A stretch of DNA of 64,000 nucleotides, taken from Adiantum capillus-veneris (Eukaryota; Streptophyta; Polypodiopsida; Polypodiales; Pteridaceae). Every line of letters begins with the position of its first letter. The stretch's first letter is position 1. The stretch covers positions 3,002,001 to 3,066,000 of the forward strand of contig CM043967.1 of the NCBI GenBank assembly GCA_014529385.2, read 5' to 3'. Shown here piece after piece: positions 41,739 through 55,880 of this stretch. The notes beneath the pieces were generated by a model. That model was not told the origin of the DNA. It did no database searches and was given only the letters and a program-made list of their open reading frames with translations. A program made the position numbers and the translations under genes.

Positions 41739-42480
41739 GTCTCTCTTTTCCTCTCCTAATCTCTCTTTCTATTTCTTAATCTCTAGAGACCTCTATATCT
41801 CTCTCTACACTCTAAATACCTCTCTCTACTCTCTCTCTCTCTCTCTCTACACCCTTTATCTCTCGCTATTCTAACCACCTCTCTCTACACCCTCTATGTA
41901 TGCTCTCTCTACACTCTCTATCCCTCTTTACTCTCTCTAATATAACGACCTCTCTCTACACCCTGTATGTAATCTCTCTATACCCTCTATCCCTCTTTTT
42001 CTCTCTGTACTCTCTATTTTTGTCTCTCTAATCTCTCTTTTCCTCTCTCTAATCTAACCTACACTATTGAACACTTTTCCTCTCCCTAACCCTCTCTCTA
42101 ATCTCTCTTTTTCTTCCCTCCTCTCTCTCTCTCTCTCTCTAATTTAACATACACAAAATCAACACTTTTCTCTCTCTAACCTCTCTTTTTTATTGTCCAA
42201 TTTAGCATACTCTAATTTAACAGTTTTTCAATTTTCCTTTTCCTAATGTTTAATGCTTAATATTTAACTTATTCTCTCTTTCTCTCTCTCTCTAATTTAA
42301 TGTACACATCTTTCAAACATTTTCTCACTATAGTTTAACACTAATTTAACATTAAACATACAAGAAGTTTCTTCTCTTTCTCTCTCTTTAACACTAATAT
42401 AACATTGACCACCATTAAATATATGCTAATCTCTCTTTCTCCCTCTCTTTTTTTCTCTCTTTTTTCTCTCTCCCTAATCA
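41560..42480 (+). repeat. Pyrimidine-rich low-complexity block
   Basis: Nearly 900 bp of CTCTCT/CTCTA/CCCTCT-type sequence, with a pure (CT)n run at 41683-41737. It looks like old CT arrays decaying by point mutation. Confidence 0.85.
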
Positions 42481-42486
42481 CAAACC

Positions 42487-42645
42487 AAGCAAGCAAGCAA
42501 GCACCCACAAACTAATCACATACCAGCAATAAGCAATCAAACAAGCAAAGTGATTGCAAGCAAGCAAGCACCCACAAACTAATCACATACCAGCAATAAG
42601 CAATCAAACAAGCAAAGTGATTGCAAGCAAGCAAGCACCTACACC
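42487..42645 (+). repeat. 67-bp tandem repeat, about 2.3 copies
   Basis: CACCCACAAACTAATCACAT occurs at 42502 and 42569, and a truncated third unit starts at 42636, giving exactly 67-bp steps. Each unit includes CAAGCAAGCAAG. Confidence 0.9.
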
Positions 42646-42884
42646 AAACACGTAAAAGGTATGAAATCTTTGGATCTATCTTTTCTAATGTGTGCGTGTG
42701 TGTGTGCGTGCGCGCGCGCATTGAAGACAATAAGGTTGGGGTGTAGAAGCTTATCTCTTGCTTTCCTCTTTCTGTCAAGCTTTCTTGCAGTCCTCTTGTG
42801 TAGATCCCTCTTGCAGTCGACTAAAGATCGCCGAGTGATGGAGCTCCAAATATCGTTGAGTGTAGAGCTCTCCACCAAAAATTG

Positions 42885-43046
<162 letters not shown>

Positions 43047-43479
43047 AGCTTTGAGCGAGAGACAAGGAGAGAATCTTGCAGCAGGTGCAATGACAGGATG
43101 AGAGGAAGAGCAAGGTATGTTGCAAAAAATGCGGCATATCTTGCTTTGTTTCTTTTTCAAGAGTGCCAAATATTACCACGCCTGTTTATCATGGATATTA
43201 CAGCATGTATTAATGTGGAAATTACTGTGCATATTATCACGATCTAAAATTTTTAAACGTTAAAATTACTTAGTACTATTTTTAGCCTTTTAATTTATAT
43301 TTTTATTTAGCTTTTTGCACTTATTAGTTGTTTTTAAATTAATACTTTAGTCTTTTCTTTAACTTATCACATATTAGCTTTATTTTAATCTGTTTACTAT
43401 TCATTTTTAAGACAACATTTGTTTGTTTAAAATCTTGAATTAATGTAGCTCTCTTATGTGTGTGTGCAAGGCAATTGGG

Positions 43480-45235
43480 ATGAATGTGGCACTCAGAACA
43501 GTTTGGAGCATGAGTGATGGCTCAAGGATAAACTCCGTTGCCCTTGTGCCAAGTGCAAAAGTGCAATGCCTTGCTTGCTATGAATTTCCTTGGAGCATGT
43601 GGAGAACGAGAGGCTTTGGAGCCTCAAAAAAGTGATCGAGTTGATGGGAGCACCATTCTACCTTCGCTTGACAATGCTCCCTATTGGTTTGTTATGAGTG
43701 GAGGTGGGAGGGCACACAAGAAAGAAAAACAATGGCAAGAGCAGGTCACTGAAGGCATGACACCGAGTGATTGTGGAACTAGCTCTACTTCAAAAGCTCC
43801 TCCACATGCCTCTCAGGGTCACTTTGAGTTTGAGGATGAGAACATGCTTGACAAGGTCAATGAGTTGTTGGCACATGAAGCCAACATGTGCGAAGAGGAT
43901 TGTAGAACATGCACTGAACGGGCGCAACAGGGGACAAGTTGCTATCAAGTGCTAAAACAACTCTTTACAATGATGCATAGTACTGAGTGCTCTGAGCATC
44001 ATTGGAAGTCAGGTTTAGAGAAAAATTTTGTTGGAGCAATGATAGTGTAGATGCACTCCTCAAGTAAGTTCTACTTTCACTTTTTGTTTATTTCAGTTTC
44101 TTCTTGGTTGCTCTGCAAAATTGTATTGGTTGTAGGTTGATGGGAAAAATGCTTCCTAGAGATCACCACATGTCTTTGGATCATCGACAAGTGAGATCGT
44201 ATATCACTACACTTGGCAATGAATATCAACACATCTATGTATGCATCAACGATTGCATACTTTACGACCATCAACATGCACATGCCACTACATGTTCTAT
44301 GTGTGGGGAGCTGTGCTACAAGATTGACATGATCGGGGCTCACTTACCTCCCGTTAGGCATTGAGGTATTTTCCACTTATTCCTCGGATCCAACACATGT
44401 TTAAAAGCAAGTTTACAGTGGAACTTATAACATGTCACCTCAACCACTGCACAAATGATGGAATGATGTGTGTCCCTGCCAATTCCCCTACATGGAGACA
44501 CATAGAGACTCAGTGGCCAGAGTTTTTGCTAAATACTTGGCGCTTGAGGCTTGGTTTGGCATGGAACAATGTCAATCCCTTTGGCACCAAGTCTACATCA
44601 TGGAGCACTTGGGCAGTGATTATCAACTACAATATTACACCATGGGAGATAACCAAGAAGGGCAATATACTTCTTTGATGAAGCGACGAGATGCCTTGTG
44701 CAAGGCAATCTATTCAAACAACCATCGTTTCCTACCTCAAAGTCATTACAAATACAAGACTCCTACAAATGGGAAGATCCCTCTAAATTACACAATGGTA
44801 GATTGGCAAGCATTTGGGAAGAGCACAACAGTAGTGACTTACCTTCATCTACTCCACCAAAAGGTATGTGAAGGTATTCCACATTTTTAAGACTTTCATA
44901 CTGGAATAACTTGAAATTTCTACACCTCTTGGATCCCATACATATGTTCAGAATGTTGCTCACACCCTTTGGGAACACATTATGGGCAAAAGGGACTCAT
45001 GGGGTGAGGGAGGATTTGAGGGCCTTGAAACATCTTCCTACATTAGCCACTCAACATCATGGCCCCAATGAAAATATTATGCTTCCTAAAGCCCCATGGA
45101 TTCTAACAAAAGATGAGCTTGATCGAGTGAAGCGCTCCATTGCCTTTGTTAACACACCTATAGGATACATGAGATCACTAGAGAGAGATTTCACAAAGAC
45201 AAAGAAAGGTGAAAGTGTTCAAGTGTACTAATGAG
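43480..45235 (+). pseudogene. CACTA (En/Spm) TNP2-type transposase relic
   Basis: Pieces in several plus-strand frames follow TNP2 order. The transposase-associated zinc motif LRCPCAKCKSAMP lies near 43530. YQHIYVCINDCILY and C-S-M-C-G lie at about 44223-44310. YFPLIPRIQHMFKSK starts the 44361-44678 frame, which ends with GLAWNNVNPFGTKSTSWSTW and NYNITPW. A later part, LLDPIHMFRMLLTPFGNTLW at 44926, ends near WILTKDELDRVKRS. The enzyme would cut CACTA element ends. Stops and frameshifts make it inactive. Terminal inverted repeats were not located. Confidence 0.75.
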
Positions 45236-47369
<2,134 letters not shown>

Positions 47370-47370
<1 letters not shown>

Positions 47371-48324
47371 TATCAAGTAATGCCTTTTGGGTTAACTAAT
47401 GCTCCTGCCACCTTCCAAAGATTGATGAGCCATGCTTCTAAAGAATATCTTCGGAATTTCTGGAAGTATATATGGATGATGTTTGTGTACATTTATCAAT
47501 TCGGGCTGATCATTTTAAACACCTCAAAAAGGTATTTGAAAAATGTAGACTTTATAGGATTTTCCTAAATCCTAAAAAGTGCACATTCATGGGCAGACAA
47601 GGAAAAATTCTTGGACACATAGTGTCTAAAAATGGCATAGCTACTGATAGGGATAAAATTCATGTTATTGTTGATTTGCCTAGACCGATGGGGCTCAAGC
47701 CTTCATGGGACATTGTGGATATTATAGACGGTTCATTTACATGTACGCTATAATTGCAAAACCCATGTATAGCTTGATTACACACTTTGAATGGGCTGAC
47801 AAGTGTGAAGAATCCTTCATGAAGCTCTGTGGGCTTATAGAGTACCAGGAACGGGAAAATTGATTTTCCTATTTCTTATGCTAGTAGACACTTGAATATG
47901 GCAGAGAAAAACTACACAACCACCGAAAGGAAAGAATTAGGAATGATCTATGCCATAAAAAAGTATATACATTACCTATTAGCAAACAAATTTGTGTATT
48001 GTACTTGGTCAACAAGCCATGCAACACAGGAAGAATAGTGAGATGGTTCATCATTCTTTTGGAATTTGATTTCACTGTAGTTGTGAAAAAGGGCACCACT
48101 CATCAAAGAGCAGATTATTTGTCAAGGATTGTTTCAGGAGAACTGCCTAAGGGAGTAGATGATGATCTACCATTTACATATTTGTTCTCCGTGGAAATGA
48201 TACCTTGATGGTCAAAAAACATAGTATCATTGGTGACCATAGCTCAAGTGGATTTGCAAATACCACTTCCTATTACAACTAGATTAATTGAGCAATTGGC
48301 TATGTATCAATTACTAGCTGGAAG
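47370..48324 (+). pseudogene. Element E RT and RNase H fragment
   Basis: The RT palm begins at about 47377 with MPFGLTNAPATFQRLMSHA. The Y-M-D-D block near 47467-47480 is reached after a shift, followed by VCVHLSIRADHFKHLKKVF and GHIVSKNGIATDRDK. RNase H follows with YTTTERKELGMIYAIKKYIH, LVNKPCNTGRIVRWFIILLE and TTHQRADYLSR (about 47880-48130). The first copy of the linker (YLFSVEMIP) starts near 48177. Frames change at least three times. Confidence 0.8.
48320..48324 (+). repeat. Target-site duplication of element D, left copy
   Basis: GGAAG, repeated at 54046-54050. Confidence 0.93.
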
Positions 48325-48551
48325 TGTTACCATATACATGTGGTATTGATGTGTGTGAACACACTAGGACTGCCGGGGCATTTTTTCCCTCTTTAGGAGG
48401 TTTTTTGCCCCGTGCATTGTATATACGCCCATCACTCTAGGGCTATCTATCTTTCCATAGCACACTAAGTAACACACTCTCTATTGTGTGCCTTGAGCTT
48501 CCTTCGTCTTCTCCAAGCTATGTGTGTTTCTCTGCAACCCTAATTCCAACA
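48325..48551 (+). mobile_element. Element D 5' LTR
   Basis: 227 bp, TGTTACCATATAC to CCAACA. The pair lies at 53819-54045. Confidence 0.95.
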
Positions 48552-48553
48552 AT

Positions 48554-48565
48554 TGGTATCAGAGC
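48554..48565 (+). other. Element D primer-binding site
   Basis: TGGTATCAGAGC, the classic plant site complementary to initiator methionine tRNA, two bases after the LTR. Confidence 0.95.
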
Positions 48566-48913
48566 AGGTCATGTCCTCCCGGGCTTATTCGCCAGCTGCT
48601 CCACCACACACCTGCTCACTTTCTCCGATTTCAGTGAGCTTTGGTGAGCATTCGCCGGTCAACGAATGTTTTGGGTGAGCTCGAAGAGCTTGGTCTGCTC
48701 AGAATTTTGATTTGGGCTCATTTCGGCCTCTGTTTCCATTACAGGCAGTACTGCACAGGCTATTTCGTCATTTTGTGCAGAATTTCTGTCAGTGCCGTTT
48801 TCTACATAACAGGTGCCTTACATTCTTCTATGGTTTGTGCTATATAGCACAGGTTGTTCTCGCTCCATTTCTCCTATTTTTGGGCAGTTTTCACATCAGG
48901 TGCAGCATTTACC
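48566..48913 (+). other. Element D 5' leader
   Basis: About 350 bp before the Gag start. No feature was recognised. Confidence 0.6.
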
Positions 48914-49569
48914 ATGGCTGAAACCAACAACACAGATGTGTTCAAGATGTTTGCTGTTGAGGACAGGTTGGATGGGGACAACTACCCTATGTGGGCTTAT
49001 ATGATGCAATATGTTCTTGTGTCAAAGGGTGTCTGGAACATTGTGCAGGGCATTGATGTACGTTCTGGTTCTGAGGATGTAGGCGATGTTGAGGATGTTG
49101 CAGGTCTTGCTGCAAGGATTGTAGCTATTAGAGTTGTTTTGCGTACGGCAGAACAAGCTCGTTGGGATGTTAAGGATGCGCAGGCTCATGCATTGATTGC
49201 GTTGTCCGTGAAGCGCACCATTGTTCCTCACATCCGTTCAACAAAATCTGCAAAACAGGCTTGGGATATTCTAGCAGGTCTTTATGCAAGCCGCAATGAG
49301 GCTAAAATTGCTTGCTGCGTAAAGAGCTGGAGTCGAAGATTATGCATGAGGAAGACGATATGGACACTTTCCTTGCTAGTGTCAAGGATATCAATGAGCA
49401 ACTTATTTCTACAGGTGAAGTCTGTTCTTGATGCCTTACCAGATTCTTACCAGACTTTTGCTAGTACTTGGAGACTTATGACCCAAGGAAATCCAGAAGT
49501 TGTCAAGTTTGATGCATTATGCACATTGCTGTTGCAAGAGCCACTATCCAGAAAAAACAGGACTAGATA
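48914..49569 (+). pseudogene. Element D Gag
   Basis: Starts at ATG 48914 with MAETNNTDVFKM and the Copia Gag signature LDGDNYPMWAYMMQYVLVSKG, V-W-x-I-V, then RSTKSAKQAWDILAGLYAS. A frame change affects about 49310-49415, and the original frame then resumes (VLDALPDSYQTFASTW) to TAG 49567. The upstream Met codons near 48854 belong to the leader and were not chosen, because the conserved domain starts at 48914. Confidence 0.85.
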
Positions 49570-49689
49570 GCATGCAGTTGAACAGGCTTTTATTGCTTTT
49601 CAAAGAAAGGGTGGTAGCAGTAATGCAGCCACTTCTTATGGTTCTGCTGCGAGTGGCAAAAATTCCGTTACTAATGCTTCTGCTGGCAG

Positions 49690-50899
49690 TTCTTCGTCTG
49701 GCAATTCAGGTGATAAGGGAAAAAAGAAGATGCGTTGCCATTATTGTAAACCTAATGATCACTTGATCAAGTCGTGTCCTAAGTTAAAGGCCAAAGAGGC
49801 TAAGAAGAAAGAGGGTGGTACAAATGAAGCCATTGTTGAGTCTTCTGTGAAAGAAGACTGTGATGCTGATGTTGATGCAGAATGGGCTTTTAGCGTAGAG
49901 TGCACTTACAATCCTGCTGTCCATGATGCATGCTTGTCAGTTGCTGCAGATTCACATGTGTGGTATTTCGACAGTGGTGCTACAAATCACATTACCTCAC
50001 ATCGTGAATTGTTTACCTCTCTTGAGTCTATCCCTCATGGGAATTCAGTCACTTGTGCCAACAATGCCTCTTATCCAGTTCAGGGAGTTGGAAAGATTGT
50101 GCTCACTGCTGCTAATGGCAGTTCCTTCACACTTGTTGATGCACTTTATGTACCTGGGATCAAGAAGAATCTCTTGTCTGTATCCGCACTTGCTAGACTT
50201 GGACTTGTAGTCAAATTTGTGGATGACAGATGTACAGTTCATGATCTCAGTTTTGGTGATGAAATTGTTGCATCTGGGCTTTTGTGCCGTGGGCTGTATA
50301 ATCTCACTTTGTATGACAAGTGTGGACAAAATTTTGCAAATGCTGTTGCAGATTCAAGGGCTATTTCAGATGCAAAACTTTGGCATGCACGTTTAGGTCA
50401 TCTGAATTTTGCCAGTTTGCTGCGTTTGCAGAAATCTGATATGGTTGCTTCTTTGCCACCTCTTGAAGCACCTGTCAAACATGTTTGTGAAGGTTGTATT
50501 TTGGGTAAGATGCATCGTTCTAAATTTCCAAAGGATGGTTCAGTTCAGGCCACATGTAGGTTGCAGCTTGTGCATAGTGATGTTTGTGGGCCCATGCAAA
50601 CTCCATCCTTGGGCAATTACCTGTACTTCGTGACTTTCATTGATGATTACTCCAGGCACGAAGTCTTTATGTGCTTCAAACAATTTCTGGCTATGGCTGA
50701 AAATGTCTTGAAATGTACTATGGACACCCTCCATTCAAATCGAGGGGGGGAGTATATGTCTCATGAATTTAATGCATTTCTGGCTAGTCGTGGGATAAAA
50801 CACCAATGTACAGTGCCTTATACACCTCAGCAAAATGGTGTTGCTGAGAGGAAAAATAGGTCACTGACGGAAATGGCACGATGTATGGTCAAAAGTTAA
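49690..50899 (+). pseudogene. Element D nucleocapsid, protease and integrase core
   Basis: Zinc knuckle C-H-Y-C-K-P-N-D-H-L-I-K-S-C near 49736. Protease W-Y-F-D-S-G-A-T-N-H near 49961-49990, with the triad intact. GAG-pre-integrase zinc module LWHARLGHLNF and C-E-G-C-I-L-G-K. The integrase core has D in VHSDVCGP and the last acidic residue E in NGVAERKNR. The second acidic position reads HSNRGGEY, so Asn replaces the expected Asp. The frame ends at TAA 50897 in the middle of the integrase. Confidence 0.87.
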
Positions 50900-51963
50900 G
50901 CTTTTCCGCATTCTTTTTGGCTTGAGGCCATCATGTGTGCCACTTATATACTTAACAGGTGTCCTACTAAAGTTGTGCAGTCTATTACTCCATATGAAGC
51001 ATGGCATGATAGAAAGCCTTCTATTGAGCACATGCGTGTTTTTGGCTGTTTGGCATATGCTTGTTGCCACAAGTGCAGCGCAGAAAATTGGATGATAAGG
51101 CTGTCAAATGTATTTTTGTTGGTTATAGTGCTGAAAGCAAAGGTTACAGGTTGTATCATCCGCAAACAAAACGTATTCTGGTTTCTCCGGATGTAGTCTT
51201 TGTGGAAGATTCTGTTCAGCCCTTGCTGTCATGTACTAGAGACAGTAATGTAAGCTAACAGGACATTTATGACACTTTGTTGCCTCTTTTGAGTGGTGGA
51301 AATACGAATGTAAGTTCCAATGAGGCAAATGTACAGCCTATGGGGGTTTCTGAAAATGTTTTAGATCGGCCTATTACTGATGCAGTTGTACATGATGTAC
51401 TTGATGAGGAAAGGGATGAAAAACAGCAGGCTAGAGGTATGCCAAAATGGCTGGTGCACACTTTATGTGACAGTAAATTGGATGTGCCTTTGTCTAGTCG
51501 TACTCATTCAGGCTCTCGCCATGCATCTTATGCATCAGATTGTTATGCTTTGGCTATGTCTAGCTTACATGATGTTGAGGAGCCTCTGTCTTTTGATGAA
51601 GCACAGAATTCAGAAAATTGGATGGCTACCATGCAATCAAAATATGATGCACTTATAGAGAATGACACATGGACTTTATGTTATTTGCCTCCTGGCAAAA
51701 AGGCCATTGGTACGAAGTGGGTTTACAAGTTGAAACGCAAGCCGGATGGTGAGATCGATCGCCATAAGGCTCGACTTGTTGCAAAGGGTTATGCACAGCA
51801 AAAAGGCATAGATTATGAAGAGACTTTTGCTCCCACTTGTCGTATGACTTCTGTGCGTTTTCTATGTGCATTGGCAACTCATTTTGGTTGGGATGTACAT
51901 CAATCAGACATTGTTACTGCTTTCTTGAATGGTGACATATTTGAGGAAGTTTATGTAACGTAG
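50900..51963 (+). pseudogene. Element D integrase C-terminus and RT N-terminus
   Basis: After the stop the frame continues with PHSFWLEAIMCATYILNRCP. It shifts near 51060 to frame 1 with AVKCIFVGYSAESKGYRLYH, has a stop at 51256, and then holds the RT start: WMATMQSKYDALIENDTW, GTKWVYKLKRKPDGEIDRHK and ARLVAKGYAQQKGIDYEETF, ending with TAG 51961. Confidence 0.85.
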
Positions 51964-51999
51964 CCTCGCGGTTTTGTCATAAAAGGACAATAGGACAAA

Positions 52000-53020
52000 G
52001 TGTGCAGATGTAAGAAGGCTTTGTATGGGTTGAAGCAATCTCCTCGTGCTTGGTATGAGAAAGCTAACACTCATTTGGTCAAACAAGGCTTTCGTAACAG
52101 TCCAACAGAAAGCACATTGTATGTAAAGCATGAGGGTGATGTACTTCTCATTGTGGTTCTTTATGTTGATGATTTGTTAATGACTGGACCAAATGAGAGA
52201 AATATTGCTGAATTTAAGGCTGATTTGAATGCTACTTTCAAGATGAAAGATTTGGGGCTGTTGCATCATTATTTGGGTATACAGTTTAAGCAATGTGATG
52301 GTGGTATTGCCTTGTGTCAGAAAAGTTACATAGAGACATTGCTATGTAAGTTTGGACTTGAGAACTGCAAACCTATTGCCACTCCCATGGAAACAGGTTT
52401 GAAGTTGAGTCTACATGATGCTGGTGATCCTGCTGATGTCACTCTTTACCAAACTGCTATTGGCTGCCTCATTTATGTATGCCAAATGAGGCCGGATATT
52501 CAGTTTGCAGTCTCACAGGTCAGCAGATTTATGCATAGCCCAGGGTCTAAGCATTGGCAAGCTGTCAAGAGGATTTTCCGCTACCTTAGTGGCACTTTAC
52601 ATCTTGGCTTGTTTTATCCCAAGGGGGGATCATTGCCGCCAGACTTACATGCTTTTTCGGACTCAGATTGGGCTGGTTGTTTTGACACGCGAGTGTCCAC
52701 AAGTGGTTTTTGTTTCATGCTTGGCAGTTCATGTATATCATGGTTGAGCAAGAAGCAACCTACTGTGGCCACTTCGAGTTGTGAGGCTGAGTACAGGGCA
52801 GTCTTCACAGCTACGGTTGAGTGTGTATGGCTCAGACGCCTTATGGCTGATTTGGGTGTTGGACAGGACACTGCCAACACTATCTACACTGACAGTCAGA
52901 GCGCATTGGCAGTTGCGAGGAACCCAGTTTTTCATGCTCCCACAAAGCACATTGAGGTGCATTACCACTATGTCAGGGAGAGGCTCGCAGCAGGAGAGAT
53001 CAGCTTGGCTTATGTGCCAA
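52000..53020 (+). pseudogene. Element D RT palm and RNase H, copy 1
   Basis: Frame 1 holds CKKALYGLKQSPRAWYEKA, the catalytic block L-Y-V-D-D-L-L, LGLLHHYLGIQF and the copia RNase H: SDSDWAGCFDTRVSTSGFCF, SSCEAEYRAVFTATVECVWL and YTDSQSALAVARNPVFH. This copy looks complete and is in frame. It runs straight into the duplicated copy. Confidence 0.88.
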
Positions 53021-53647
53021 CAGGTTTGAAGTTAAGTCTACATGATGTTGGCGATCCTGCTGATGTCACTCTTTATCAAACTGTTGTTGGCTGCCTCATT
53101 TATGTATGCAACACAAGGCCAGATATTCAGTTTGCAGTCTCACAGGTCAGCAGATTTATGCATAGCCCAGGGTCTAAGCATTGGCAGCCTGTCAAGAGGA
53201 TTTCCGCTACCTTAGTGGCACTTTACATCTTGGCTTGTTTTATCCCAAGGGGGGATCATTGCCGCCAGACTTACATGCTTTTTCGGACTCAGATTGGGCT
53301 GGTTGTTTTGACACGTGAGCATCCACAAGTGGTTTTTGTTTCATGATTGGCGGTTCATGTATCATGGTTGAGCAAGAAGCAACCTACTGTGGCCACTTCG
53401 AGTTGTGAGGCTGAGTACAACGCAGTCTTCACAGCTACGGTTGAGTGTGTATGGCTCCAGATGCCTTTTGGCTGATTTGGGTGTTGGACAGGCCACTGCC
53501 AACACTATCTACACTAACAGTCAGAGCGCATTGGCAGTTGCAAGGAACCCAGTTTTTCATGCTCGCACAAAGCACATTGAGGTGCATTACCACTATGTCA
53601 AGGAGAGGCTCTCAGTAGGAGAGATCAGCTTGGCTTATGTGCCAACA
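52394..53647 (+). repeat. 627-bp tandem duplication (RNase H region of element D)
   Basis: 52394-53020 is repeated at 53021-53647. The unit is 627 bp, or 209 codons, so copy 1 joins copy 2 in frame at AYVPT/GLKLS. The junction carries CCAACA(CA)GG-type microhomology. By hand about 28 differences in 627 bp separate the copies (about 4.5 percent), equal to the LTR divergence of D. Confidence 0.92.
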
Positions 53648-53743
53648 CAGGACAACCTTGCAGATCTTTTCACAAAGGCATTGTCTCATGAGAAGCTTGA
53701 AGCTTTCCGCAATGCTTTGGGCTTACTCCCCTTTGTGGACTGA
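53021..53743 (+). pseudogene. Element D RNase H, copy 2 (shifted) and Pol end
   Basis: Copy 2 begins in frame but loses one base near 53200 and two near 53357, with a stop in the first shifted stretch. The later part at 53405-53743 is open and ends normally with QDNLADLFTKALSHEKLEAF and TGA 53741. Copy 1 supplies a good RNase H, so a polyprotein with one and a half RNase H domains would result if the shifts are recent. Confidence 0.85.
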
Positions 53744-53806
53744 TCATGTCCTCAGGGCATGGCACTTCCCTTTACTCATGTGCCAACTCTCGTTCATCGC
53801 ATCACT

Positions 53807-53818
53807 CCAGGGGGGATT
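53807..53818 (+). other. Element D polypurine tract
   Basis: CCAGGGGGGATT directly precedes the 3' LTR. Confidence 0.85.
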
Positions 53819-54045
53819 TGTTACCCTATACATATGGTAGTGATGTGTGTGAACACTCTAGGACCACCGGGGCATTTTTTCCCTCTTTAGGAGGTTTTTT
53901 CCCCCGTGCATTGTATATACGCCCATCAATCTAGGGCTATATATCTTTCCATAGCACACTAAGTAACACACTCTCTATTATGTGCCTTGAGCTTCCTTCG
54001 TCTTCTCCAAGCTATGTGTGTTTCTCTGCAACCCTAATTCCAACA
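53819..54045 (+). mobile_element. Element D 3' LTR
   Basis: 227 bp, paired with 48325-48551, with 10 differences. Confidence 0.95.
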
Positions 54046-54050
54046 GGAAG
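54046..54050 (+). repeat. Target-site duplication of element D, right copy
   Basis: GGAAG, identical to 48320-48324. Element E resumes here. Confidence 0.93.
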
Positions 54051-54360
54051 GTTGTACAAAATAAATTGAGACGGAATATTTCTTTATGCATTTATCTTGA
54101 GGAGAAAACCCAATACCTAAGTCAAGCACATATTATCGTAGTAGGACTTCACTTTGCGGAAGACCAAACTATGCGACGAATCTTGAGAATTGGAGTATTT
54201 TGGCCAACTATGAGGAGGGATGCTCACTCATTTGTAAAACAACGTCCTCAATGTCAAAAACAAGCACCCATACCTCATGTGCCATTGTTCCAAATATCAC
54301 TTGTTCCTAAGTGGAGTAACTATTTAGTTACTTACTTATCAAACCGAACATTTCCCTAGG
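54046..54360 (+). pseudogene. Element E extra H2C2 module (copy 1)
   Basis: The first zinc module of the duplicated pair: SQAHIIVVGLHFAEDQT with H-x6-H kept, GVFWPTMRRD, and Q-R-P-Q-C-Q where C-x-x-C is expected (first Cys changed to Arg). It is followed by PLFQISLVPKWSNYLVTYL, the start of the second linker. A stop at 54358 separates it from copy 2. Confidence 0.72.
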
Positions 54361-54362
54361 AT

Positions 54363-55541
54363 ATGAGTAAATACAGTCAAAGAGCAATTGAAATAGAAGC
54401 AAGAGACTATGCTCTTGTTGGAAACCAATTGTATCGGAGAGGTAAGGATCAACATTTGTGTCTTTGTGCAAATGAAGACGAATATATTCCCATTATAGAA
54501 CAAGCACATGCTGGATTAGTTGGAGGTCACTTTTCTAGTGAGACCACCACAAGAGAAATCTTAATGCCAGACATATGGTGGCCAACACTTTTTGCAGATG
54601 CCAAAGAATATGTTCGAAGGTGTGATGCATGTCAACGAGAAAAAATGCCAACCCGTGTAGATAGCATGCCCTTAAGACCAATGATGGGGGCTAGAGCTTT
54701 TGCAAAATGGGGTATAGACTTTGTTGGGCCAATACAACCACCTGCTTATAGAAACCAAGCTCAATATATCATTGTAGCTACAGACTATTTGAACAAGTGG
54801 GCAGAGGCTAAAGCAACTCAAAAGAATGATGCCAGAACCACAGCCACATTCTTATATGAGTATGTGTTCACAAGATATGGATTGCCAATAGAAATTGTCA
54901 GTGATAGAGGAATGTATTTCCTCAATGAGATAATTGAGTATCTGCTTAATGAATTTATGGTCATCCATAACAATTCAGCTCCCTATCACCCACAAGCAAA
55001 TGAACAAGCTGAGCATATGAATAAAGTTATTAGCTCGGTATTGACTAAAGTGGTTATTTCAGGACGGATATATTGGGAAATGAATCTCCATGCTGCTTTG
55101 TGGGCTTATAGAGTTTCATTCAAAACAACTTTGAATGCTACACCTTTTAACCTTGTTTATAGTCTTGATGCCATATTGCCAATAGAATTTCTATTGCCGA
55201 CACTAAGGGTAGCTAAAGATCTTGAGTGGACTGGACATGAATTGTCAGAGAGACTTGAAGATTTGGAAAATCTTCATGAGCAAAGGCTAACTGTTGTAGC
55301 TCACATCTATGCACAAAAGCGAAAACAAAAACAGTTTTTTGATTCCGATCTAGTTACAAAAATCTTCAGAAAAGTGGACTTAGTTTTAATCTATTTCCTT
55401 AAGCAACACGTTTTCAAGTTTAAGAAAAAAGGAAACGGACCGTTTATCATTGAAGATGTATCTCCAAGTGGAGTAGTTAAGTTGTCCACTCTAGATGGTA
55501 AGCCAATGGCTAATTGGATTAGTGGATGCCATTTAAAGTAG
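54363..55541 (+). pseudogene. Element E integrase (H2C2 copy 2, core, C-terminus)
   Basis: A 392-codon open frame: GNQLYRRGKD, H-x6-H (HAGLVGGH), IWWPTLF, C-D-A-C. The core has D in GIDFVGP, D in VSDRGMYF and E in EQAEHMNK, so all three catalytic acids are kept, unlike in element A. The C-terminal module reads GNGPFIIEDVSPSGVVKLS and WISGCHLK. The ORF is intact in itself. Confidence 0.88.
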
Positions 55542-55880
55542 TATAATTTTCCACTAACCAATGAATTAATAGAAAAGATGCATGTAGCAAAGCAAAGAAG
55601 ACCACTTATCTTCTCCGCAAACTGTAAAACCGATCAAGCAATGGAGAGTAAAGTCTCAGAAGACTCAACCACACCATTCTGACCAACGCAAACCAAGATA
55701 CCAATGGCGGGTAAAAGCTCAAAGACCCTCATAATTGATACCAACAGCTCGAGAAATCAGCGTGCCAAAGCATCCTGACGGTACAATAAAGCAAAGAGCA
55801 CACAAGCTACAAGATTTGCTCTTTGGAAGATAGCAAAAGAAAACCTCGACTTCAGAATTCCTTGAGCAACTCTTTCTGAG
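55542..55880 (+). pseudogene. Element E pol C-terminal tail
   Basis: Frame-shifting remnants hold KQWRVKSQ (about 55636) and YQWRVKAQ (about 55700), comparable to the W-x-x-K repeats of A, then GTIKQRAHKLQDLLFGR (55780-55830), matching A's TIKQRAVELQLLLAKK. No second retropepsin-like domain lies between the integrase and the tail. Confidence 0.55.

Larger units (their letters stand above)
48325..54045 (+). mobile_element. Element D: Ty1/Copia retrotransposon inserted in E
   Basis: 5.7 kb with two 227-bp LTRs (TGTTACC...CCAACA), an initiator-methionine primer site, a polypurine tract and GGAAG target duplications. The PR-IN-RT-RNase H order defines Copia. The LTRs differ at 10 of 227 positions (about 4.4 percent). 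Stops and frameshifts make it inactive, and its RNase H region is duplicated in tandem. Confidence 0.96.
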
